Source: Clostridium_AD sp051278035 (lineage in GTDB: Bacteria > Bacillota > Clostridia > Clostridiales > Clostridiaceae). From it: a stretch of 22,768 nucleotides of DNA. Made by a program: the position numbers and the translations under genes. The stretch covers positions 1 through 22,768 of the forward strand of contig NZ_JBNMNU010000065.1 of the NCBI RefSeq assembly GCF_051278035.1, read 5' to 3'. The notes beneath the pieces are model-generated. The model searched no databases. It saw only the letters and a program-made list of their open reading frames with translations, and was not told the origin of the DNA. This document shows positions 1-6,939 of the stretch, in pieces. Position 1 is the stretch's first letter, and each line of letters begins with the position of its first letter.

Positions 1-1122
1 ACCGCAACCAAAGACACTTATAAGTTTAGATTTTGTAAATCCTCTAGCAGTTTTAAGTATATTCTCGAGTCCATCCGGCGAATGAGCATAATCCAAAATT
101 ATTTCAAAACCTAGGTTATAATTACCTCCTACAATTTCACAGCGGCCTGGCACTTGTACTTCTTGTAGCCCCAGTTTTATTACTTGTAGCTCTATTCCTT
201 GATTTATGCACACAGCTATAGAACCAAGGGCATTATATACATTATAATTTCCAGGTATTTTAAGTTCGATTTCAATAGATTTATCACTATACTCTAAAGT
301 GAATTTACTACCCCTTGAATTGATTTTTATATCACTGGCCTTTATATCCGCCTTTTGATTAAGTCCAAAAGTTAATTTACTACTCTTAATTAAACTAAAA
401 GCCTTTTCACCATAGGTATCATCAATATTGATTATAGATCTTTTACTATTTTCAAATAACTTTAATTTGGCATCAAAATAATTTTCAAAGGTTTTATGAA
501 AATCTAAATGATCCTGAGTTAAATTTGTGAAAATACTATCGCAGAACTCTATTCCATATACCCTATCTAAATACAATGAGTGTGACGAAACTTCCATAAC
601 ACAATAATCTACACTAGCATCTACCATTTGATTAAAGAGCTCCTGAAGTTCTAGTGATTCTGGAGTAGTTCTCTGCGTATGAATTTTTACTTGGTCAATA
701 TAATTTGCTATCGTTCCTATAAGACCAACCTTATACCCTTGCGCTTCTAAAATAGCTTTGATCATAAATGCTGAAGTTGTTTTTCCATTAGTACCTGTAA
801 TACCTATCATCTTCATCTTGCTACTAGGACTTCCATAGTAATTAGCTGCACTTATGGAAAGTGCCTTTCGGCTATCATCCGTTCTCATAACTGTACAGTT
901 TTTTAATCCTTCTATATTTTTCTGGCATACAATGGCAGCAGCACCATTTGTTATTGCGTTTTGTATATATTCATGACCATCAACATTATATCCTTCTATG
1001 CAAAAAAATACGTCTCCAGTTTTGACTTTTCTTGAGTCATATTGAATTGAGATTATTTCCATATGCGTATTGCCCTGAATTAAATCAAATTTAATATTCT
1101 CCATAATTTTTTCTAATTTCAT
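1..1122 (-). CDS. murE: UDP-N-acetylmuramyl-tripeptide synthetase MurE, 3' end cut by window
   Basis: Cytoplasmic Mur ligase that adds the third stem-peptide residue (meso-diaminopimelate or L-lysine) to UDP-MurNAc-L-Ala-D-Glu, using ATP. 374 residues are visible from ATG 1120-1122, preceded by AAGGGAGTGAT. They show the ATP-binding loop GITGTNGKTT (about 107-116), the substrate motif TTPES, DHLDFH, PGRCE and DYAHSPD. The reading frame leaves the window inside the GCGG motif that normally continues into GDRD. The DNPR-type motif that would show whether the substrate is diaminopimelate lies outside, so specificity cannot be read here. It is the last visible gene of the dcw cluster, with its own promoter candidate in the 208-bp gap after the SpoVD-type gene. 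Assignment is firm; the gene is partial only because of the window edge. Confidence 0.96.
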   Translation of the reverse strand, partial: MKLEKIMENIKFDLIQGNTHMEIISIQYDSRKVKTGDVFFCIEGYNVDGHEYIQNAITNGAAAIVCQKNIEGLKNCTVMRTDDSRKALSISAANYYGSPSSKMKMIGITGTNGKTTSAFMIKAILEAQGYKVGLIGTIANYIDQVKIHTQRTTPESLELQELFNQMVDASVDYCVMEVSSHSLYLDRVYGIEFCDSIFTNLTQDHLDFHKTFENYFDAKLKLFENSKRSIINIDDTYGEKAFSLIKSSKLTFGLNQKADIKASDIKINSRGSKFTLEYSDKSIEIELKIPGNYNVYNALGSIAVCINQGIELQVIKLGLQEVQVPGRCEIVGGNYNLGFEIILDYAHSPDGLENILKTARGFTKSKLISVFGCG

Positions 1123-1196
1123 AATTATCACTCCCTTAAATCATCACGTGCTTTATATTTCTAGTTTTATTTAAATTACTAACCTCTTTTAAGAAT

Positions 1197-1224
1197 AGTA
1201 TACACTATATATCTAAATTTTCAA
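1197..1224 (-). promoter_or_regulatory. Sigma-A-type promoter candidate for murE
   Basis: On the minus strand, TTGAAA (1219-1224) and TATACT (1197-1202) are separated by 16 bp. Transcription would begin near 1190, giving a leader of about 68 nt before the murE ATG. This suggests murE and downstream genes can be expressed apart from the MraZ-controlled upstream genes. It is a prediction from consensus only. Confidence 0.55.
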
Positions 1225-1255
1225 TAATACTACTATTACCCTTTACATGGCAAAT

Positions 1256-1296
1256 CCGACAGTTCAGCAAAGCTGAGTCCTGTCGGTTTTTGTTTT
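1256..1296 (+). terminator. Hairpin with T-tract on the strand antisense to the dcw genes
   Basis: CCGACAG (1256-1262) pairs perfectly with CTGTCGG (1280-1286). An inner TCAGC/GCTGA stem (1264-1268/1272-1276) closes an AAA loop, with a small asymmetric bulge between the stems. TTTTTGTTTT follows on the plus strand, the layout of an intrinsic terminator for rightward transcription. On the minus strand the stem is followed by ATTTGCC, a poor U-tract, so it would be a weak terminator for the leftward genes. It lies between the SpoVD-type gene and the murE promoter candidate. Its job may be to block antisense RNA or to attenuate read-through into murE. Confidence 0.6.
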
Positions 1297-1330
1297 AATG
1301 TCTCTAATATATAGTTAAGCACTATATTAA

Positions 1331-3526
1331 CTAATCAGCTATAATATCTAGATGTACCGTCACCGTAGTTCCCTTTTTAACCTCTGTTCCTTCTAGGTCT
1401 TGTTCAGAGGCTATACCACTACCGACAAACTTTACTTTTAGACCAAGACCAGTTAATAGTTCCTTAACTTTCTCTGGGGTATTTCCTTTAATACTTGGAA
1501 CCATTACAGTACTATCATATTCTACTTTTGAATTCGTGTGTAAAATAATTTCAGTTCCTTCTTTAACTGTATATCCAGGTTTCGGAGTCATATCAGTAAT
1601 AACTTCTCCCTCTGAACTCAATTTCATTTTTAAATTACTTTCTTTTAATAATTTTTTAGCATCTGCCATTTTAAGACCCCTTACCTCAGGTACAATAACA
1701 TCCTTAAGTAAACTTTTAGTAATTTCTTCACTAGTAGCGTCGGAATTAAGTGCTAAATAATTAAAAATATCATTAAAAACTTGTTTTGCAACAACTGTTG
1801 CAATCTGACCACCATAATAATTAGATGGGTCTGGTTCATCAATATTAATTAATAGAGTTATTTGCGGGTCATTTGCAGGAGCCATGCCTGCAAAAGATGA
1901 AACATATTTTTGTGGTAGATAGCCAGGTCCCGCTGGATTAATCTTTTGAGCAGTTCCAGTTTTTCCAGCAATATGGTATCCTGCAATGTAAGCCTTTTTA
2001 CCTCCACCAGCTTCTATAACCTGTTCAAGGTACGATCTAAGCTGCTTTGTAGTTTCCTCATCTACTATTCTTCTTTCATTATAATTTGAATATGCCTCAA
2101 AAACTTGCTTTTCATTTGAGTCATCATATTCTACTATTTCTTTCATAATATGAGGAGTTATAAGCTTACCTCCATTTGCAATAGCATTAAAAGCTGTTAA
2201 ATACTGTATACAAGATAGTGTTCCACCTTGGCCAAATGATGTTACTGCTAAATCAAGGGGAGTCATATCTTTAGTTTTCCTGATTATTCCTGCAGCTTCT
2301 CCATTTAGATCAATACCAGTTTTCTTGCCAAGTCCAAACTTGTAAATGTACTCATTTAATTTTTCTGGCCCAAGCCTTCTGCCAAGTTCCATAAACCCAA
2401 CGTTACAAGAGTTTTTTAAAATGTCCACAAAATTTTGAGATCCATGTCCTGTAGTTTTCCAACACCTTATTGTTCTACCTGAAACTACATTACTACCATT
2501 ACATTGGAATCTATCGCTTTCCTTAACAAGCCCTTCTTCCATAGCTGCTATAGACGTTATTACTTTAAAAATGGAACCCGGTTCAAAAGTATCACTTACT
2601 GCCCGATTTCTCCAGGCCTTTTGATTTTCGTCAAAGGTCTTAGTAAGGTCCCACGCATCATTTGGATTGTAATCAGGTTTATTAACCATGCCTAATATTT
2701 CCCCGTTTTTAGGGTTCATTGCAACAATACTAACTGCGGCCGCTTTATTATCAATCATAGCCTCCTCAGCTGCTTTCTCTACAAATTGCTGAATCTTCTC
2801 ATCAATAGTAAGGATCAAATCCTTCCCATTAATTGGCATTGTATAATCCGATATTTTATAAGCCAAATCTTCACTTTTTGCATCAGTTTCCGTAATTTTT
2901 ATTCCAGGTGTCCCTGCTAGATATTTATCATAATATAGTTCAGCCCCTATTAATCCCTTTCCATCAGAATTAGTATGTCCTAGAACATTTGACAAGAAAT
3001 TATTATTAATATAAAATCTTTTTGTATCTCCTGTAATAACAATTCCGCGAAGATTATGTTCTTTTGAAAAATCAATAATTTTATCAGCTATCTCCTTATC
3101 TATTCTTCTCTTAAGACCTACGCCTCCAATAGCTTTACCCTTTGAATTTGTCGCAGTTAATTTAGATAAAACATCTGCAGATTCCATATCAAGTATTTCA
3201 GCAAGTCCAGGGGCAATATCCTTCATAGTTAACTTGTTTCTCTCCGTAGTTTGTCTTAATGCGTTAAGCTCTAAATCTACTCGAAAAACATTAGCGCTTA
3301 TGACTAATTCATTTTCATTTCTATCTAAAATTCTTCCTCTACTTGCTGCAATACGAACATCACTTGTCCACTGCAAAATCGCTCTTACTTTTAAATCCTT
3401 TCCTTTAACTATCATTACGTAGCTTAACCTACTAATTAATAGAAAAAACAATACAAATAGTATGAAAAAGACAACAATCATTCTACGTTTGACAATCACT
3501 TTGTCTCTATACTCTCCTCTTGCCAA
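1331..3526 (-). CDS. spoVD: Class B penicillin-binding protein, SpoVD/FtsI type, with two PASTA domains
   Basis: Membrane-anchored transpeptidase (731 residues) that cross-links septal or spore-cortex peptidoglycan. In order: a short basic N-terminus, one transmembrane helix (about 16-38), a PBP dimerisation region, and the transpeptidase domain. The latter has the nucleophile motif SIFK (Ser318), SCN (373-375) and KTGT (522-525). Two PASTA domains follow (about 608-665 and 673-728). The start is TTG (3524-3526), well supported by AAGGAGGAAC four bases upstream. It lies 52 bp after the ftsL-like gene, the place of the division PBP. In B. subtilis (from memory) the division enzyme PbpB has two PASTA domains and SpoVD has one, so this gene could serve vegetative division, sporulation or both. 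The family is certain; the spoVD symbol is less so. Confidence 0.9.
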   Translation of the reverse strand: MARGEYRDKVIVKRRMIVVFFILFVLFFLLISRLSYVMIVKGKDLKVRAILQWTSDVRIAASRGRILDRNENELVISANVFRVDLELNALRQTTERNKLTMKDIAPGLAEILDMESADVLSKLTATNSKGKAIGGVGLKRRIDKEIADKIIDFSKEHNLRGIVITGDTKRFYINNNFLSNVLGHTNSDGKGLIGAELYYDKYLAGTPGIKITETDAKSEDLAYKISDYTMPINGKDLILTIDEKIQQFVEKAAEEAMIDNKAAAVSIVAMNPKNGEILGMVNKPDYNPNDAWDLTKTFDENQKAWRNRAVSDTFEPGSIFKVITSIAAMEEGLVKESDRFQCNGSNVVSGRTIRCWKTTGHGSQNFVDILKNSCNVGFMELGRRLGPEKLNEYIYKFGLGKKTGIDLNGEAAGIIRKTKDMTPLDLAVTSFGQGGTLSCIQYLTAFNAIANGGKLITPHIMKEIVEYDDSNEKQVFEAYSNYNERRIVDEETTKQLRSYLEQVIEAGGGKKAYIAGYHIAGKTGTAQKINPAGPGYLPQKYVSSFAGMAPANDPQITLLINIDEPDPSNYYGGQIATVVAKQVFNDIFNYLALNSDATSEEITKSLLKDVIVPEVRGLKMADAKKLLKESNLKMKLSSEGEVITDMTPKPGYTVKEGTEIILHTNSKVEYDSTVMVPSIKGNTPEKVKELLTGLGLKVKFVGSGIASEQDLEGTEVKKGTTVTVHLDIIAD

Positions 3527-3578
3527 TTTAGTTCCTCCTTAATATTGCTGCACAAACTATACGGTAATTATTCCATAT

Positions 3579-4064
3579 TTAAAAAATAATACTTTTGATT
3601 TTTTCTAATATTGTTGAACTTTTTTTCACCTGCAACTCACTTTTAACACCTAAATTATTCTTACTTAGATTAATATACTCAACGTCACTGATTTGTGGTT
3701 TAACCATGTTAAGTCTCCCAAGAGCTATTTTCTCAATGTAATTTATATTTTTAAACTTAATCAATTGTACTTTATATGCACTATTTTCTTTATTTAATAT
3801 TTGTATCTGGGCTTTAGACTTAGAAGCTGTATCTTGGTAAGTATAGATCATACAATATCTACTAATAATAGCCACTCCAATAATAAAAACCAAAAGGATA
3901 TTCTTAAGAACACTTTGTTTGTTTTCTATATCCTTTTTTCTTTTAGCTTGTTCCGCCTGTTTTCGTGATCTTTCTAAATCATGATATCGACTTTTTCTAA
4001 TTGATTCATCTGGTGATAATACCGTATTTCCATCCATATGAAGCGTATTTTTTGCTACTATCAA
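3579..4064 (-). CDS. ftsL: FtsL-like cell division protein
   Basis: Small bitopic membrane protein of the divisome, expected to work with DivIC/FtsB and the septal PBP. It shows a charged, Lys/Arg-rich cytoplasmic N-terminus, one transmembrane helix (about residues 54-74), and an extracytoplasmic coiled-coil stretch. The tail IEKIALGRLNMVKP is typical of FtsL/DivIC. Sequence conservation in this family is poor; the call rests mainly on topology and position between rsmH and the PBP gene. Start choice: the frame opens at GTG 4080-4082, but nothing like a ribosome binding site precedes it. TTG 4062-4064 has GGATGGGGTG six bases upstream and is preferred, giving 161 residues. Confidence 0.82.
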   Translation of the reverse strand: MIVAKNTLHMDGNTVLSPDESIRKSRYHDLERSRKQAEQAKRKKDIENKQSVLKNILLVFIIGVAIISRYCMIYTYQDTASKSKAQIQILNKENSAYKVQLIKFKNINYIEKIALGRLNMVKPQISDVEYINLSKNNLGVKSELQVKKSSTILEKIKSIIF

Positions 4065-4091
4065 TTTATTCACCCCATCCACAATTTAGAA

Positions 4092-5024
4092 CTAAATTTT
4101 TTCACAAACTCTTAATTTTGCACTCCTACTTCTTTTGTTTGTTTCTAATTCTTCCTCCCCTGCCACTATAGGTTTTCTACTTATAAGATTTACAATTGGT
4201 GTTTTACCACACACGCACATAGGTAACTGTTTTGGGCATTTACACGGATCATGCAAGTCTTTAAATTTAACTTTAACAATTCTATCTTCAAGTGAATGAA
4301 ACGTAATAATTTCCATTCTCCCTCCACTTTTAAGCCTTTGTATTCCATCTTCTATTGCTTTGTTAAGGATTGTGAGTTCGCCATTAACTTCAATTCTTAT
4401 ACCCTGAAAAGTTCTCTTAGCTGGATGTCCTCCATCTCTCTTGTATTTTGCTGGGATAGCTGCATCTATAACATTTACAAGTTCTAAAGTAGTATTTATT
4501 GGTTTGTCTACTCTTCTATCCACTATAAAATTGGCTATTCTTTTTGAAAATTTTTCTTCTCCATAATTTCTTATAACTTCACCTATTTGCTGTTCACTGT
4601 AGTTATTCACAACATCATAGGCAGATATCCCCTTACTCCTATCCATTCTCATATCAAGAGTCGCATCTCTCATATAGCTGAACCCTCGTTCTGTTTCATC
4701 TAATTGAAAAGAAGATACTCCAAGATCCATCAAAATACCATCTACTTTTCCTATATCAAGTTTTTCTAATATTGCTTCAATATTATAAAAATTATCATGT
4801 ACATAAGTAACGTTAGTATAATCTTTAAGATTTTCCTTTGCAGCTTTTAATGCCTCTGCATCTTGATCAATTCCAATCAGCCTTCCCTTTGTGGATAATC
4901 TTTTTAAAATTTCTAAAGAGTGCCCTGCACCTCCTAGTGTACAATCAACATAAATTCCATCTTCTTTAATATTTAGTGCGTCAAGGCACTCGTTTAATAA
5001 AACTGATACATGCTTAAATTCCAT
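4092..5024 (-). CDS. rsmH: 16S rRNA (cytosine(1402)-N(4))-methyltransferase RsmH (MraW)
   Basis: S-adenosylmethionine-dependent enzyme that N4-methylates C1402 in the ribosomal P site. The 310-residue protein has the family's usual length. It carries the SAM-binding DCTLGGAGHS (27-36), DLGVSSFQLD (100-109), the GFSYMRDATLDMRMD stretch and TFHSLEDR near residue 240. ATG 5022-5024 is preceded by AAAAGGAGA. It sits 14 bp after mraZ and its stop is close to the ftsL-like start, so the genes are surely co-transcribed. No oddities seen. Confidence 0.97.
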   Translation of the reverse strand: MEFKHVSVLLNECLDALNIKEDGIYVDCTLGGAGHSLEILKRLSTKGRLIGIDQDAEALKAAKENLKDYTNVTYVHDNFYNIEAILEKLDIGKVDGILMDLGVSSFQLDETERGFSYMRDATLDMRMDRSKGISAYDVVNNYSEQQIGEVIRNYGEEKFSKRIANFIVDRRVDKPINTTLELVNVIDAAIPAKYKRDGGHPAKRTFQGIRIEVNGELTILNKAIEDGIQRLKSGGRMEIITFHSLEDRIVKVKFKDLHDPCKCPKQLPMCVCGKTPIVNLISRKPIVAGEEELETNKRSRSAKLRVCEKI

Positions 5025-5038
5025 TATTATATCTCCTT

Positions 5039-5467
5039 TTAAATGCCGAGTTCATTCATTTTTTCTGCTATCTCGTCAAAATTCATATCCGAGTCATTAT
5101 ATTTATCCCATTTATCTTTTGCCCATATTTCTATTCTAGTTGATACTCCTATACTTACTATTTCCTTTTGTATGCCTGCGTATTCGCATAAATTTTGTGG
5201 TATCAAAGCCCTTCCCTGTTTATCAATGGTAATTTCATTAGCACCTGAGAAGAAAAATCGTACAAAGGCTCTTGCATCCTTACTAGTTAATGGAAGTTTT
5301 TTCAGTTTCTCCTCCATTATTAACCATTCGCTCTTAGTGTATATGTACAAGCATCCATCTAATCCCTTTGTCAATATAAATTCACTAGAAAGTTCATCTC
5401 TAAACTTTGTGGGGATAATCATTCGGTTTTTACTATCAATTGCATGTTGATATTCACCTATAAACAT
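5039..5467 (-). CDS. mraZ: Transcriptional regulator MraZ
   Basis: DNA-binding protein of the AbrB/SpoVT-like fold that forms ring-shaped oligomers and represses its own operon. The 142-residue protein is of standard length. It contains the duplicated family motif, DSKNRMIIP in the first half and DKQGRALIP in the second; the usual Gly in the first copy is Asn. ATG 5465-5467 follows a GGTGGGGG ribosome binding site (5475-5482). As the first gene of the dcw cluster it is directly preceded by the periodic GTGG boxes described separately, which supports autoregulation. Confidence 0.97.
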   Translation of the reverse strand: MFIGEYQHAIDSKNRMIIPTKFRDELSSEFILTKGLDGCLYIYTKSEWLIMEEKLKKLPLTSKDARAFVRFFFSGANEITIDKQGRALIPQNLCEYAGIQKEIVSIGVSTRIEIWAKDKWDKYNDSDMNFDEIAEKMNELGI

Positions 5468-5494
5468 TTTATTGCCCCCACCTTATAAATTACT

Positions 5495-5528
5495 CCACTT
5501 TAATCCACTTCCAACCATTCTAAACCAC
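5495..5528 (-). promoter_or_regulatory. Predicted MraZ operator: four GTGG-like boxes at 10-bp period
   Basis: On the minus strand the boxes GTGG (5525-5528), ATGG (5515-5518), GTGG (5505-5508) and GTGG (5495-5498) recur at exactly 10 bp, about one helical turn. They lie between the likely mraZ promoter region and its ribosome binding site. Arrays of short G-rich direct repeats upstream of mraZ are the known target of MraZ in E. coli and mycoplasmas. The second box departs from the others (A for G). The nearby promoter is not clear; TAATAC on the minus strand (5535-5540) is a possible -10 without a good -35. Confidence 0.75.
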
Positions 5529-5529
5529 T

Positions 5530-5695
5530 TTTTAGTATTATTCTATATAAAAATGAAAATTCCTTCTTATTTTAAAGAATTATTATTGTTTTTTTAAATA
5601 AATAAAATCTTTTTTTATAATATTAAAATAAATTTACTTTAAATACATTTTAAACCATAAAAAACCCACTAAAACTATTGTATAAATTTACTTTC
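5530..5695. other. Very AT-rich divergent spacer, no gene seen
   Basis: This is the core of the roughly 300-bp gap between mraZ and ychF. It is almost wholly A and T, with several poly-T and poly-A tracts. I found no open frame with a ribosome binding site, no hairpin and no RNA motif. It probably holds upstream promoter elements for both divergent units. Confidence 0.5.
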
Positions 5696-5724
5696 TTGAA
5701 ATGATTCAATATGTAGAGTATAAT
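5696..5724 (+). promoter_or_regulatory. Sigma-A promoter for ychF
   Basis: TTGAAA (5696-5701) and a perfect TATAAT (5719-5724) are separated by exactly 17 bp. The start site would be near 5731, leaving a leader of about 40 nt with AGAAAGGA before ychF. This is the best consensus promoter in the window. Confidence 0.8.
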
Positions 5725-5771
5725 TTAAAAGGTGTCAATAATCTAAGAGTAAGAAAGGAATGTACATATAT

Positions 5772-6869
5772 ATGAAGCTAGGAATTGTAGGTTTACCAAA
5801 TGTAGGAAAAAGCACATTGTTTAATGCAATAACAAAAGCAGGGGCAGAATCTGCTAACTACCCATTTTGTACTATAGAACCAAATGTAGGAGTTGTTAGT
5901 GTTCCTGATAAAAGATTGGACGTGCTACAAACTATTTATAATAGTAAAAAGATAATTCATACTGCAATTGAATTTTATGACATAGCAGGCCTTGTAAAGG
6001 GAGCAAGTAAAGGAGAAGGGTTAGGTAATAAATTTTTATCTCACATAAGAGAAGTAGAATCTATAGTTCATGTAGTAAGATGTTTTGAAGATGAAAATGT
6101 AGTACACGTAGATGGCAGCATCGATCCACTACGAGACATAGATACTATTAATTTAGAACTTATTTTTTCTGATCTTGATGTACTAGATCGAAGAATGGAG
6201 AAATCAGTAAAACTTGTCAGGTCTGGAGATAAAACAGCAAAAACCGAATATGCACTTATGGAAAGAATAAAAGAGCAGCTTGAATCAAATTTACCAGTAA
6301 GAACCCTTGATGTTAACGATGAAGAAGCTATTTTTATAAGTACTCTTTTTCTAATCACTTCCAAACCAGTACTCTTTGCTGCAAACATTAGCGAAGATGA
6401 TTTAATGTCTGGCAATACAGATAATGATATGGTTAAAAAAGTTAGAGAATATGCAGATAATACTGATTCGGAAGTAATGATAGTTTGTGCAAGGCTAGAG
6501 GAAGAACTATCCTCTCTAGATGATGATGAAAAAATTGAACTTTTAGAGGAATATGGTCTTTCCGAATCAGGTCTTGATAAACTTATTCATGCAAGTTATA
6601 AGTTACTAGGCCTCATGAGCTATCTTACAGCAGGTCCTCAAGAAGTAAGAGCTTGGACTATACACATTGGGACTAAAGCCCCTGCTGCTGCTAGTAAAAT
6701 CCATTCTGATATAGAAAGAGGCTTTATAAGAGCAGAAATAGTTTCATTTGATAGTTTAGTAGAATGTGGGTCTGAAGCTATAGCTAAGGAAAAAGGACAA
6801 TATAGACTTGAAGGTAAAGAATATATAATGCAAGATGGAGATATAGTAAACTTTAGATTTAACGTATAA
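5772..6869 (+). CDS. ychF: Redox-regulated ribosome-binding ATPase YchF (Obg-like)
   Basis: Universally conserved P-loop NTPase of the Obg family that binds ribosomes and hydrolyses ATP rather than GTP. The 365-residue product shows G1 GLPNVGKST (7-15), G3 DIAGLVKG (70-77), and in place of the GTPase NKxD motif, NISE (205-208), the change that gives ATP preference. A coiled-coil insert follows the G3 region and a TGS domain forms the C-terminus (about 280-365). An in-frame ATG at 5760 abuts the AAAGGA site and is too close to use. ATG 5772-5774 gives the canonical MKLGIVGLPN start at workable spacing. Monocistronic, with its own promoter and a strong terminator. Confidence 0.97.
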   Translation: MKLGIVGLPNVGKSTLFNAITKAGAESANYPFCTIEPNVGVVSVPDKRLDVLQTIYNSKKIIHTAIEFYDIAGLVKGASKGEGLGNKFLSHIREVESIVHVVRCFEDENVVHVDGSIDPLRDIDTINLELIFSDLDVLDRRMEKSVKLVRSGDKTAKTEYALMERIKEQLESNLPVRTLDVNDEEAIFISTLFLITSKPVLFAANISEDDLMSGNTDNDMVKKVREYADNTDSEVMIVCARLEEELSSLDDDEKIELLEEYGLSESGLDKLIHASYKLLGLMSYLTAGPQEVRAWTIHIGTKAPAAASKIHSDIERGFIRAEIVSFDSLVECGSEAIAKEKGQYRLEGKEYIMQDGDIVNFRFNV

Positions 6870-6887
6870 ATAGAATAACAAAAAATT

Positions 6888-6926
6888 AAAGCAAGCAGGA
6901 CAACTTAAGTGTCCTGCTTGCTTTTT
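6888..6926. terminator. Bidirectional terminator between ychF and the Lon-like gene
   Basis: A perfect 15-bp stem (6888-6902 with 6910-6924) closes a 7-nt loop. T-tracts lie on the right for the plus strand and, as a preceding A-tract, on the minus strand. It sits between convergent genes and can end both transcripts. Confidence 0.92.
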
Positions 6927-6939
6927 GCCTATAACTCTA

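Noticed and set aside
5043..5450. Long plus-strand open frame opposite mraZ
   Set aside because: It is a mirror of the mraZ coding frame, with no ribosome binding site and no recognisable product; mraZ has full family conservation.
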